Assembly (NCBI GenBank): GCA_937873805.1
Contig: CALMWO010000120.1
Coordinates: 1 to 8,999 of the forward strand
Reading direction: 5' to 3'
Length of the DNA: 8,999 nucleotides
Origin: an uncultured Hyphomonadaceae bacterium
GTDB lineage: Bacteria > Pseudomonadota > Alphaproteobacteria > Caulobacterales > Hyphomonadaceae
Part shown: piece by piece, positions 1-7,521 of the stretch
Numbering within the stretch: position 1 is the first letter of the stretch
Layout: every line of letters begins with the position of its first letter
Notes under the pieces: generated by a model
The model's database searches: none
The model's input: the letters and a program-made list of their open reading frames with translations, nothing else
What the model was told of the DNA's origin: nothing
Translations under genes and position numbers: made by a program

Positions 1-1
1 A

Positions 2-754
2 CTAACTCAATACCGAGATTTCGCCCGCCCGAACATGGGTTTCCGAGCCATCCGCCAGCTTCAGGATGAGGGCGCCATCCTCGGCCAGTCCGGTCATCAC
101 ACCCTCGATGCGCCCTGAAATAGGGTTAAGTTCCACCTTGGCGCCCAGCGCTGCGGCGTGGCTAAGCCATGCCTCGCGGGTCGAACCAAAGCCATCGTTC
201 AGAAGCTGGAACAGTCTCGCCCGGAAGGCGATATCGAGCGCGCTCAACAGCCGTTGCGCCGTTATGCTGGCGCCGCCCGGAAGCGCGGTCAGGCAGCTGG
301 TCACCCTATCCGCCCGCTCTGGGGCCACTTCCACGTTCACGCCAAACCCAGCCGCCATCCAGAGCTTGCCGTGAAGCGATCCGGTCTCGATCAGGATGCC
401 CGCAAGCTTGGCCGAACCGACCAGCACGTCATTCGGCCACTTCAGCTTCAGCTGACCTGTATCAACGCCCAGCGCCCTCGCTGCGTCGATGACTGCCAGT
501 CCCGCAGAAAAGCAGGCCAGTGCCGCCTCCTGAAGGGTGCCCGGAAACGGCAGCAAAGCCGTGGTAAAAAGATTTCCGCGGGGGGAGGACCATTGCCGCC
601 CCAGTCGGCCCCTGCCCGCCGTCTGGCTTCCGGTCACCAGCCAGTTCGGCCCTGTGTCACCACCACTGGCGCGACGGCGCGCCTCTTCGTTCGTTGAATC
701 GATCTCGTCAAACCGGACGACCGGCCAGGCGCTCGAGAATGTTTCGAGCTTCAT
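2..754 (-). CDS. birA: Biotin--[acetyl-CoA-carboxylase] ligase (BirA), stand-alone type
   Basis: BirA (250 aa) activates biotin with ATP to biotinyl-AMP and transfers it to the lysine of biotin-carboxyl-carrier domains of acetyl-CoA and related carboxylases in the cytoplasm. Motifs seen: EIDSTNEEA (17-25), the biotinyl-AMP loop GRGRLGRQW (47-55) followed by SSPRGNL, KWPNDVLV (105-112), KLAGILIE (116-123) and GFGVNV (136-141). An SH3-like C-terminal domain follows (about 203-250). There is no N-terminal winged helix, so unlike E. coli BirA it should not repress biotin genes. The ATG is 5 bases after the nuoN TGA, with only a weak GAGG upstream, so expression may depend on read-through from nuoN. 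It is complete and ends with TAG at base 2. Location after nuoN is a recurring alphaproteobacterial arrangement, often followed by coaX, not visible here. Confidence 0.96.
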   Translation of the reverse strand: MKLETFSSAWPVVRFDEIDSTNEEARRRASGGDTGPNWLVTGSQTAGRGRLGRQWSSPRGNLFTTALLPFPGTLQEAALACFSAGLAVIDAARALGVDTGQLKLKWPNDVLVGSAKLAGILIETGSLHGKLWMAAGFGVNVEVAPERADRVTSCLTALPGGASITAQRLLSALDIAFRARLFQLLNDGFGSTREAWLSHAAALGAKVELNPISGRIEGVMTGLAEDGALILKLADGSETHVRAGEISVLS

Positions 755-759
755 CCGCC

Positions 760-2211
760 TCAGCCGCCCGATGCACGGGCAGCGGTTTCAAGCAGTATCT
801 GGATGACGATCGTCAGGATCGGGAACATCAGCATTGCGGTCGCGAACACGATCGCGCTGACGCTGGCGTCCGTACGATCCAGCGCTTCGCCCGGCGGCTT
901 GATGAACATCGCCCAAACCAGGCGCAGGTAGTATCCCAGCGAGATCACGCTCGCGAGCGCGCCTGCCAGCACCAGCCACAGCAAGTCCGCCTGCAGACCA
1001 GCCGAGAACACCTGCAGCTTGCCCCAGAACCCTGCAGCCGGCGGAATACCCGCAACCGAGAAGATCAGAATGAGCAAGCCCAGCGCCATGCCCGGCTTGT
1101 GCTTCACGAGACCGTTGAGGTCGGAAACATCGTCGATCGCCTTGCCGCCGCGACGCAACGCGAGAACGCCTGCAAACATACCCAGCGTCGCGATCACGTA
1201 GAGCGTCATGTAGACCAACACCGAGGCCGCGCCATTTTCCGCGCCCGCCGCGATCCCGATCAGCGCGAAGCCGACGTTGGAAATCGAAGAGTAAGCGAGG
1301 ATTCGCTTGATGCTGTTCTGCGTAAGCGCGCCGAACGCGCCGATCAGCATCGACAGCGCCGAGATGATCGCGATGATCTGCTGCCATGATTGCTGCTGGG
1401 CGCCGAAGGCGACGAACAGCACGTGCGCAAGCACCGCCACGGCGGCAATCTTGGGCGCGGTCGAGAAGAAAGCCACAACCGGCGCGGGCGCGCCCTCATA
1501 AACGTCCGGCGTCCAGATGTGGAAAGGCGCGGCCGAAGCCTTGAAAGCCAGTCCGCAGATCACGAACACCAGACCGAAGATCAAGCCGACGGACACTGGC
1601 GCAGCGGCGATCACAGAATAGCCCGTGCCGCCCGTGAAGCCATAAATCAGCGACGAGCCGTAAAGCAGCAGCCCCGACGCCAGCGCGCCGAGCACGAAAT
1701 ACTTCAGGCCAGCTTCCGCCGACTTCAAACTATCGCGCCGGAACGCGGCCAGCACGTAAGACGAAAGGCTCAATGTCTCGATGCCCACATAGAGCGTCAT
1801 CAGGTCGTTGGCCGACAGCATCATGCCCGCGCCAAGCGAAGCGAACACGATCAGGAGTGGATACTCATACCGCTCCATTTGCGCTGTCTTCAGGAAACCG
1901 CCCGACATGAACAGCGCCAGCGCCGCGAGAGCATAGGTCACGCCCTTCGCAAACAGCGTGAACATCGTCACGCGATAGAGGCCGTCCGGCGCCATCGGGC
2001 TTGCGAACGCAGCAATGCCGTCAGCCGCACCCGGATGCTGGAACTGGTAGAAGGTCAGCACTGAAGCAGCCACCAGTGCTGCGGCTGAAAGCAGGCGAAG
2101 CAGGCCCGAGATCCGGTCGCCACCGATGGCGCCGAGCAGAAGACCGCTCAGTCCGAAGCCGGCAAGCGCCGCCTCCGGTACCGCGTTGTTGATGTCGGCG
2201 AGGAAATCCAT
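760..2211 (-). CDS. nuoN: NuoN, proximal antiporter-like proton-pumping subunit of complex I
   Basis: NuoN (ND2 family, 483 aa; E. coli 485) is the proton pump nearest the quinone site, next to NuoK. About 14 membrane helices are visible. The signature AFKASAAPFHIWTPDVYEGA (222-241) is intact. Functional residues are present: E145 in YVGIETLSLSSY, K224 in FKASAAPFH, K254 in TAPKIAA, and K398 in GFWGKLQVF, matching E133, K217, K247 and K395 of E. coli. The N-terminus MDFLADINNAVPEA is typical of alphaproteobacterial NuoN and supports the ATG at 2211, 9 bases after nuoM. Its TGA is 5 bases before birA, so it is the last nuo gene and not the last gene of the transcription unit. Confidence 0.98.
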   Translation of the reverse strand: MDFLADINNAVPEAALAGFGLSGLLLGAIGGDRISGLLRLLSAAALVAASVLTFYQFQHPGAADGIAAFASPMAPDGLYRVTMFTLFAKGVTYALAALALFMSGGFLKTAQMERYEYPLLIVFASLGAGMMLSANDLMTLYVGIETLSLSSYVLAAFRRDSLKSAEAGLKYFVLGALASGLLLYGSSLIYGFTGGTGYSVIAAAPVSVGLIFGLVFVICGLAFKASAAPFHIWTPDVYEGAPAPVVAFFSTAPKIAAVAVLAHVLFVAFGAQQQSWQQIIAIISALSMLIGAFGALTQNSIKRILAYSSISNVGFALIGIAAGAENGAASVLVYMTLYVIATLGMFAGVLALRRGGKAIDDVSDLNGLVKHKPGMALGLLILIFSVAGIPPAAGFWGKLQVFSAGLQADLLWLVLAGALASVISLGYYLRLVWAMFIKPPGEALDRTDASVSAIVFATAMLMFPILTIVIQILLETAARASGG

Positions 2212-2218
2212 GGCGCGT

Positions 2219-2222
2219 TCCT
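2219..2222 (-). promoter_or_regulatory. Ribosome binding site of nuoN overlapping the nuoM stop
   Basis: AGGA on the minus strand uses the last two bases of the nuoM TAG and lies 7 bases before the nuoN ATG. The arrangement implies translational coupling of nuoM and nuoN. Confidence 0.55.
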
Positions 2223-3729
2223 ACTGTCCGACCTGCCCGATCATCCGAAGTACTTCGAGCGTCGATCCCTTGGTCAGATCAAAGATCGGACCAGGGAAAA
2301 CGCCGAAGACCAGGGCGCTGATCGCCAGCAGCCCAAGGATGAAGAATTCGAGCGGGGTAACGTCCTTGATGTCGAACAGCTTCTCGTTGGTCATCTCGCC
2401 GAACACGACCCGGCGATAGAGAGTGAGCATGTAAACGGCGGAGAAGATCACGCCGAGGGCCGCGCCCGCAGCCGCCCACGTCGACGCCTGGAAGCCGCCA
2501 ACCATGGTGAGGATCTCGCCCACGAAGCCCGACGTTCCCGGCAGGCCGACATTGGCCATCGAGAACAGCATGAACAAGGCGGCGTAAACCGGCATGCGGT
2601 GAACGAGACCGCCGTAGAATGCAATCTCGCGCGTATGCATCCGGTCGTAGATCACACCAACGCAGAAGAAGAGCGCACCGGAAATGATGCCGTGGCTGAT
2701 CATCTGGAAGATGGCGCCCTGCATGCCGATCTCGTTGAACGAGAAGATGCCAAGCGTCACAAAGCCCATGTGCGCAACCGAAGAATATGCCACCAGCTTC
2801 TTGATGTCGGTCTGACGGAAAGCCACCAGCGATGCGTAGACAATCGCGATGACGGACAGCGCAAACATCAGCGGCTGGAACAGCTGCGATGCTTCCGGGA
2901 ACATCGGCAGCGAGAACCGCAGGAAGCCATAGCCGCCCATCTTCAGCAGCACGGCAGCCAGCACCACCGAGCCAGCCGTGGGCGCCTCAACGTGCGCATC
3001 AGGCAACCAGGTGTGGACCGGCCACATCGGCAGCTTCACCGCAAACGACGCAAAGAATGCCAGCCACAGCCAGGTCTGAACTTCCGGCGGGAACAGCAGC
3101 GCCCCGGTGACGGGGTGCAGACCATTTTGCAGCACCACCACATCGGTCGTGCCGGCCGTGATCGACATGTAGATCAGCGCCGCAAGCAGCAGCAGCGAGC
3201 CGAGTAGCGTGTAGAGGAAGAACTTGAACGCTGCGTAGAGTTTGTTCTTTCCACCCCAGACGCCGATGATGAGGAACATCGGGATCAGGCCGCCTTCGAA
3301 GAAGACGTAGAACAGCACGAGGTCGAGCGCGCAGAAGACACCGATCATCAGTGTCTCGAGCACGAGGAAGCAGATCATGTATTCCGCGAGCCGATCCTTG
3401 ATCGACGTGGATGACTGCAGCACGCAGAGCGGCGTCAGCGCGGTCGTCAGCACGATCAGCGCGATCGACATGCCGTCAACGCCGAGCTTGTAGGATGAAC
3501 CGCCGAACCACGGCACGCTCTCAACGAACTGGTAGCCAACCTTGGCCGCGTCAAAGTTCGACAGCGCGACCAGCGAAGCGGCCAGAGCGACCAGCGACGT
3601 CAACAGGGCGATGCCCTTGGACGCGCTCGACGCAACATTCGCGCCGCCGACCATGCGGAAGCCAAGGATCAGCAACGCCCCGACCAGGGGGATGAAGATC
3701 GTGATCGAAAGTATGGGCAAGCCAGCCAT
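2221..3729 (-). CDS. nuoM: NuoM, central antiporter-like proton-pumping subunit of complex I
   Basis: NuoM (ND4 family, 502 aa; E. coli 509) is the middle proton pump of the membrane arm. About 14 membrane helices are visible. The family core AVKLPMWPVHTWLPDAHVEA (230-249) is intact. Expected charged residues are present: E145 in YVFFEGGLIP, K232 in VKLPMW, K263 in LLKMGGYG, H346 in FQMISHGI, and E405 in GFVGEILT, corresponding to E144, K234, K265, H348 and E407 of E. coli. The start is ATG 3 bases after the nuoL TGA, with AGGGG 9 bases upstream within nuoL. It ends MIGQVGQ at TAG, and the stop forms part of the nuoN ribosome binding site. No unusual insertion or truncation is seen. Confidence 0.98.
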   Translation of the reverse strand: MAGLPILSITIFIPLVGALLILGFRMVGGANVASSASKGIALLTSLVALAASLVALSNFDAAKVGYQFVESVPWFGGSSYKLGVDGMSIALIVLTTALTPLCVLQSSTSIKDRLAEYMICFLVLETLMIGVFCALDLVLFYVFFEGGLIPMFLIIGVWGGKNKLYAAFKFFLYTLLGSLLLLAALIYMSITAGTTDVVVLQNGLHPVTGALLFPPEVQTWLWLAFFASFAVKLPMWPVHTWLPDAHVEAPTAGSVVLAAVLLKMGGYGFLRFSLPMFPEASQLFQPLMFALSVIAIVYASLVAFRQTDIKKLVAYSSVAHMGFVTLGIFSFNEIGMQGAIFQMISHGIISGALFFCVGVIYDRMHTREIAFYGGLVHRMPVYAALFMLFSMANVGLPGTSGFVGEILTMVGGFQASTWAAAGAALGVIFSAVYMLTLYRRVVFGEMTNEKLFDIKDVTPLEFFILGLLAISALVFGVFPGPIFDLTKGSTLEVLRMIGQVGQ

Positions 3730-3732
3730 GCG

Positions 3733-6015
3733 TCAGCGCCCCTGCCCGAGCATTACAAAGGCGACGAATACCACCGCCGAAATCAGAACCACGAAGGCGT
3801 AGTGGAAGATGTAGCCGGTATGCAGCTTCGACAGACCGCTTGCGCCTGCCTTGGTGACGCCTGTGACGCCATCGGGGCCTAGGCCGTCGATGATCTTCTT
3901 GTCGCCCACCTTCCAGAACAGGTCGCCCAGCAGCGCCGTGCCCTTCACGAAGACGAAATTGTAGATCTCGTCGAAATACCATTTGTGCGACAGGAACGAG
4001 TGCATCGGCCCGCCATTCTCCGCCATGCGGCGCGGCACGGACGGCGCCATCAGATAGAAGATCACGGCGCCGATGAAGCCCGTCATCGTGACGACGAACG
4101 GCGCCCAGATGACCCAGGCCGGTAGTTCGTGATGAGCTTCCGCATGCTCGCCTTCCGCAGCCGGAGCGTGAGCCTCGGCGGTTGCGGGAGCAGCATGTTC
4201 GGCGGCCGGAGCCTCCACAGCATGCTCCGCCGCCGGAGTGTGCGTCGCGGTTGCCGCGCCGAACGGGTGAACGCCATGCGGGCCATACATCGGGTCGGAA
4301 TCGCGAACGATCGCGCCCTGCCAGAAATTCTCGGCGTTGCTCGTCAGGAATTGCGGCTTGAACACGACGCCGGCCAGCACAGCGCCGGTCGCGAGCAACA
4401 CCAGCGGCACCAGCATGATCTTCGGTGACTCGTGAGCCGGCGCGCGGCCATCCTTCGGTGCATGATGTCCATGATCGTGGCCATGGCTGTGATCATCTGC
4501 GTGCGCATGATCATCGTGATGTGCGTGCGGGTTCGGACGGAACTTGCCCTCGAACGTCATGAACATCAGGCGCCAGGAATAGAAGCTCGTCAGCAACGCG
4601 GCGATCACGCTGCACCAGAAGGCGAACGGGCCGAAGGCAGAGTCCGAGGCGAACGCGGTTTCGATGATGGCATCTTTCGAGAAGAAGCCCGCGAAGCCGA
4701 TATCCGTTCCGGGAATACCGAACCCGATCAGCGCGAGCGTGCCGATCAGCATCATCACCCAGGTGAACATCATGGGCTGGCGAACGCCGCCCATGAAACG
4801 CATGTCCTGCTCGTGATGCATGCCGTGAATGACGGAGCCGGCGCCAAGGAACAGCAGCGCCTTGAAGAAGGCGTGCGTGAACAGGTGGAACATCGCCGCG
4901 CCGTAACCGCCAAGGCCGGCTGCGAAGAACATGTAGCCAAGCTGCGAGCACGTCGAATAAGCGACGACGCGCTTGATGTCGTTTTGAGCCAGGCCAACCG
5001 TCGCCGCGAACAGGCAGGTGGTCGCCCCAACGACAGTGATGACATTCGAAGCAACCTCGCACACCGAAAAGATCGGCGAGGCGCGGCAAACCAGGAACAC
5101 ACCAGCCGTAACCATGGTCGCGGCGTGGATCAGCGCGGAAACCGGCGTCGGGCCTTCCATCGCGTCCGGCAGCCATGTGTGCAGGAAGAACTGGGCAGAC
5201 TTACCCATCGCGCCGATGAACAGAAGGATCGCCGCCATTTCGAGACCCCAGACATGCACGCCGAGGAAGTCGAATGTCACACTCTGGATCGGTGTAGCCG
5301 CCGCCTGGCCGATCACGTGGATCGGCGCATCGTGTGAAACGATGGCGAACACGGTTTCAAACTTGATCGACGAGAACTGGGTGATGCCGAACTGGGTGTA
5401 GTCCACGCCCGCGGCCGGCTGGATCATGAACACCAGCGCCATGATTCCGAGCGCAAAGCCGAAGTCGCCGACCCGGTTGACGACAAACGCCTTGATCGCG
5501 GCGGCGTTGGCCGACGCCTTCTTGTACCAGAAGCCAATCAGCAGATAGGAGGCAACGCCGACGCCTTCCCAGCCGAAGAACATCTGAATGAAGTTGTCCG
5601 ACGTCACCAGCATCAGCATCGCGAAGGTGAACAGCGATAGGTAGGCGAAGAACCGCGCGCGATGCGGGTCGTCCGACATGTATCCGATGGAGTAGGTGTG
5701 AACGATCGCCGAAACGCTTGTCACAACGAACATCATCGTCACGGACAGCGCATCAATGCGGATCGCCCAGTCGGCGATGAAGGTGTTTACGTTCAGCCAG
5801 TTTGCCAGAACAATCGTATGCGCCGCGCCGGATTGGCCGCCGAGCGACCACGCGAAGAATTGCCATCCCGCCAACACGGCAGCCGCGATGACGATCGTGG
5901 TCGTGATCGCCATGGAACCCTTGTCGCCAAGGAAGCGCTGGCCGAGGCCAGCGACCGCCGCGGCCAGGCCGGGCGCCAGCACGATGAAGATTGCCGCGAT
6001 TTCCTGGAAGGTCAC
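3733..6015 (-). CDS. nuoL: NuoL, distal antiporter-like proton-pumping subunit of complex I, with extended His-rich loops
   Basis: NuoL (ND5 family, 760 aa; E. coli 613) is the outermost proton pump and carries the long lateral helix along the membrane arm. About 16 membrane helices can be read. Proton-path residues are present: E150 in FFGWEGVG, D184 in NRVGDFGF, K272 in MGKSAQFF, H297 in ALIHAATM, H377 and H381 in FHLFTHAFFK, K385, and K447 in FFSKDAI. The lateral-helix region is about 672-725, before the last helix (735-756). Extra length lies in two loops. The first, 493-530, contains 11 His in 22 residues (497-518). The second, 589-630, is Ala/Pro/Glu/His-rich with short repeats. With a periplasmic N-terminus the first loop falls on the cytoplasmic side and the second on the periplasmic side. 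The start is GTG, 12 bases after nuoK; TGA is 3 bases before nuoM. Confidence 0.97.
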   Translation of the reverse strand: MTFQEIAAIFIVLAPGLAAAVAGLGQRFLGDKGSMAITTTIVIAAAVLAGWQFFAWSLGGQSGAAHTIVLANWLNVNTFIADWAIRIDALSVTMMFVVTSVSAIVHTYSIGYMSDDPHRARFFAYLSLFTFAMLMLVTSDNFIQMFFGWEGVGVASYLLIGFWYKKASANAAAIKAFVVNRVGDFGFALGIMALVFMIQPAAGVDYTQFGITQFSSIKFETVFAIVSHDAPIHVIGQAAATPIQSVTFDFLGVHVWGLEMAAILLFIGAMGKSAQFFLHTWLPDAMEGPTPVSALIHAATMVTAGVFLVCRASPIFSVCEVASNVITVVGATTCLFAATVGLAQNDIKRVVAYSTCSQLGYMFFAAGLGGYGAAMFHLFTHAFFKALLFLGAGSVIHGMHHEQDMRFMGGVRQPMMFTWVMMLIGTLALIGFGIPGTDIGFAGFFSKDAIIETAFASDSAFGPFAFWCSVIAALLTSFYSWRLMFMTFEGKFRPNPHAHHDDHAHADDHSHGHDHGHHAPKDGRAPAHESPKIMLVPLVLLATGAVLAGVVFKPQFLTSNAENFWQGAIVRDSDPMYGPHGVHPFGAATATHTPAAEHAVEAPAAEHAAPATAEAHAPAAEGEHAEAHHELPAWVIWAPFVVTMTGFIGAVIFYLMAPSVPRRMAENGGPMHSFLSHKWYFDEIYNFVFVKGTALLGDLFWKVGDKKIIDGLGPDGVTGVTKAGASGLSKLHTGYIFHYAFVVLISAVVFVAFVMLGQGR
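4192..4245 (-). repeat. Imperfect 27-bp tandem repeat inside nuoL
   Basis: Two adjacent 27-bp units (4192-4218 and 4219-4245) both start AGCATG on the plus strand and share about 19 of 27 positions. They encode 9-residue protein units of the type PAAEHAVEA. A related unit with a small insertion lies at about 4142-4168. The repeats make up the Ala/Pro/Glu/His-rich loop and suggest growth by slippage or local duplication, with the frame kept. Confidence 0.6.
4462..4527 (-). other. His/Asp-rich segment of NuoL (residues 497-518)
   Basis: Eleven of 22 residues are His and five are Asp; the rest are Ala, Gly and Ser. It lies between helix 13 (ending MFMTFEGKF) and helix 14 (KIMLVPLVLL), predicted cytoplasmic. 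Shorter His-rich stretches at this point occur in some other alphaproteobacterial NuoL proteins. Binding of Zn, Ni, Co or Cu is plausible chemically but has no direct support here. Confidence 0.8.
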
Positions 6016-6022
6016 GCCTCTG

Positions 6023-6029
6023 CTCCCCT
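6023..6029 (-). promoter_or_regulatory. Ribosome binding site supporting the GTG start of nuoL
   Basis: AGGGGAG on the minus strand overlaps the nuoK stop codon and lies 7 bases before the GTG at 6015. The next in-frame ATG is codon 35, inside the second membrane helix region, so this site supports the GTG as the real start. Confidence 0.7.
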
Positions 6030-6345
6030 AACCGCGCAGCACGTTGACATCTTCCACCGCGATTTCACCGCGGTTACGGAAGTAGACGACGAGAATTGCG
6101 AGACCGACAGCCGCCTCGGCGGCGGCCACCGTCAACACCAGCATCGCGAAGACCTGGCCGATGATCGTGCCGTTGAACACCGAGAACGCCACGAGATTGA
6201 TGTTCACCGACAGCAGGATCAGCTCGATCGACATCAGGATGACGATGATGTTCTTCCGGTTCACGAAGATGCCGAACACGCCGATCGTGAACAGCGCTGC
6301 CGACACCGCGAGATAATGTCCGAGGGTAAGTTCGAGGCCTGCCAT
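6028..6345 (-). CDS. nuoK: NuoK, small membrane subunit of complex I
   Basis: NuoK (ND4L family, 105 aa) has three transmembrane helices, at about residues 8-28, 33-55 and 62-88, and relays protons between NuoJ/NuoH and NuoN. The two functional glutamates are present: E41 in SIELILLSVNIN and E77 in VAAAEAAVGLAI, matching E36 and E72 of E. coli. The cytoplasmic loop NRKNI between helices 1 and 2 is also conserved. Length is at the family norm of 100-105. The start is ATG two bases after the nuoJ TGA, with AGGGG 8 bases upstream inside the end of nuoJ, so translation is probably coupled. It ends VNVLRG at TAG, and that stop overlaps the nuoL ribosome binding site. Confidence 0.97.
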   Translation of the reverse strand: MAGLELTLGHYLAVSAALFTIGVFGIFVNRKNIIVILMSIELILLSVNINLVAFSVFNGTIIGQVFAMLVLTVAAAEAAVGLAILVVYFRNRGEIAVEDVNVLRG

Positions 6346-6347
6346 GG

Positions 6348-6941
6348 TCAGATCCCCTGCCCCGGTCGCACGTCCTTGAGTTCGACGGCGTCCTTGCGTT
6401 TGCGTCCGGTCTGCTGCGCGATGTTCTGACGTTTGACGCTCGGGCGCGAACGCAGGGTCAGCACGATGGCGCCCATCATGGCGACCAACAGCACGATGCC
6501 CGACATCTGGAACAGCAGCAGGTAGTCCGTGTAGAGCACTTTCGACAGCGCTTCCGCGTTGGTCGCGGCGCCCGGGCTGGCGTTGAACTGCGTCCCGCCA
6601 CCAAATGTAGCGGCAGCCGCTACGATCCCGATCTCGGCCAGCAGCGCCAACGCCACCAGCACCCCGACGACAAGATAATTCTGGAAGCCCTGCTTCAGTT
6701 CCGCGAAGTCGATGTCCAGCATCATGACCACGAACAGGAACAGCACCGCCACCGCGCCGACATAGACGACGACCAGCAGCATCGCGAGGAATTCCGCTCC
6801 GATCAGCACCAGCAGACCGGCCGACGTGAAGAACGCCAGGATCAGCCACAGCACCGAATGCACAGGGTTACGCGCCGCCACGACAAAGAGCGCGGACAGC
6901 ACGACCACCGTCGAGAGGATGTAGAAAGCGATCAGCGCCAT
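6348..6941 (-). CDS. nuoJ: NuoJ, membrane subunit of complex I
   Basis: NuoJ (ND6 family, 197 aa) links the quinone chamber of NuoH to the proton pumps through a flexible third helix. Five hydrophobic segments are visible, at about residues 1-22, 28-48, 51-75, 90-111 and 141-163. The third holds the signature VVVYVGAVAVLFLFVVMML, where the pi-bulge of ND6/NuoJ is known to form. A low-complexity Gly/Ala/Asn loop (about 113-130) precedes the last helix. The tail (164-197) is basic then polar, ends DVRPGQGI, and resembles other alphaproteobacterial NuoJ tails. The start is the ATG at 6941, which gives the family-typical N-terminus MALIAFYILS and has AGAGGAA upstream. An in-frame GTG at 7001 would add 20 residues of non-hydrophobic sequence with no ribosome binding site and was not used. 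Two bases separate its TGA from nuoK. Confidence 0.96.
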   Translation of the reverse strand: MALIAFYILSTVVVLSALFVVAARNPVHSVLWLILAFFTSAGLLVLIGAEFLAMLLVVVYVGAVAVLFLFVVMMLDIDFAELKQGFQNYLVVGVLVALALLAEIGIVAAAATFGGGTQFNASPGAATNAEALSKVLYTDYLLLFQMSGIVLLVAMMGAIVLTLRSRPSVKRQNIAQQTGRKRKDAVELKDVRPGQGI

Positions 6942-6969
6942 AGCGTGGCTTTCCTCTTCCTTTGGTTCC

Positions 6970-6988
6970 AAAACGCCCCGGATGGGGC
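6970..6988 (-). terminator. Weak terminator-like hairpin in the nuoI-nuoJ gap
   Basis: Reading the transcript, GCCCC, loop ATCC and GGGGC form a perfect 5-bp GC stem, followed after one G by TTTT. The stem is short and the T-run is only four bases, so complete termination is unlikely, and the downstream nuo genes are needed for the same complex. Partial attenuation or an RNA processing or stability element are alternatives. The rest of the 93-base gap (6942-7034) shows only the other small hairpin and the nuoJ ribosome binding site. Confidence 0.3.
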
Positions 6989-7010
6989 AACTGAAGTCCA
7001 CCAGGCCCGA

Positions 7011-7024
7011 CTCGCCCCCGCGAG
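7011..7024 (-). other. Small GC hairpin just after nuoI
   Basis: On the transcribed strand CTCGC and GCGAG form a perfect 5-bp stem around a GGGG loop, 10 bases after the nuoI stop. No T-run follows it. It may act as an mRNA structure at the nuoI 3' end or be chance in GC-rich DNA. Confidence 0.35.
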
Positions 7025-7034
7025 ACGCGCCCTT

Positions 7035-7520
7035 CTATCTATAGCGAGCGTCAAGTTCCAGATTGCGCGCGATCTCGCGTTCCCAGCGATCGCCGTTCTC
7101 CAGCAGACGGTCCTTGTCGTAGTAAAGTTCCTCGCGCGTTTCCGTCGCGAATTCGAAGTTCGGGCCTTCGACGATGGCGTCCACCGGGCAGGCTTCCTGG
7201 CAGAAGCCGCAATAGATGCACTTCACCATGTCGATGTCGTAGCGGGTCGTGCGGCGCGAACCATCTTCGCGCGGCTCGGCCTCGATCGTGATGGCCTGCG
7301 CCGGGCAGATCGCCTCGCACAGCTTGCACGCGATGCAGCGCTCTTCTCCGTTGGGATAACGGCGCAGCGCATGCTCGCCACGGAAACGCGGAGACAGCGG
7401 TCCCTTCTCGAACGGATAGTTGATCGTCGCTTTGCGTACGAAGAACTGACGCATCGCCAGCGCAAACGCGCTGAGGAAGTCGGTGAGGAGTGCGCCTCGA
7501 ATGGCCTGGCCGATCGACAT
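7035..7520 (-). CDS. nuoI: NuoI, 2x[4Fe-4S] ferredoxin-like subunit of complex I
   Basis: NuoI (161 aa) carries clusters N6a and N6b, which pass electrons along the peripheral arm towards N2 and quinone at the membrane surface. Two ferredoxin motifs are intact: C62, C65, C68 followed by C72-Pro, and C101, C104, C107 followed by C111-Pro (spacing CxxCxxCxxxCP in both). The N-terminal stretch, about residues 1-30, is an amphipathic/hydrophobic helix (ALLTDFLSAFALAMRQFF) that anchors the subunit beside NuoH. The conserved segment NYPFEKGPLSPRFRGEHALR precedes the first cluster, as in alphaproteobacterial and mitochondrial (TYKY) homologues. The ATG follows the nuoH stop by one base. A GTG 7 codons upstream is open but less likely given the ribosome binding site. 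It ends LDARYR at TAG. Confidence 0.97.
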   Translation of the reverse strand: MSIGQAIRGALLTDFLSAFALAMRQFFVRKATINYPFEKGPLSPRFRGEHALRRYPNGEERCIACKLCEAICPAQAITIEAEPREDGSRRTTRYDIDMVKCIYCGFCQEACPVDAIVEGPNFEFATETREELYYDKDRLLENGDRWEREIARNLELDARYR

Positions 7521-7521
7521 G

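Noticed and set aside
1390..2064. A 224-codon open frame on the plus strand opposite nuoN
   Set aside because: Antisense shadow of nuoN; composition and lack of motifs argue against a gene.
4432..5337. A 301-codon open frame on the plus strand opposite nuoL
   Set aside because: Antisense shadow of nuoL with the same Arg/His-rich composition and no recognisable family.
6028..6849. A longer 273-codon frame including nuoK
   Set aside because: The upstream part is out of frame with nuoJ and overlaps it; its translation has no family features, whereas the ATG at 6345 gives a full-length NuoK.
6942..7001. Upstream GTG start for nuoJ adding 20 residues
   Set aside because: The extra residues are polar and unlike the family; the ATG at 6941 begins the first membrane helix as expected and has a purine-rich site upstream.
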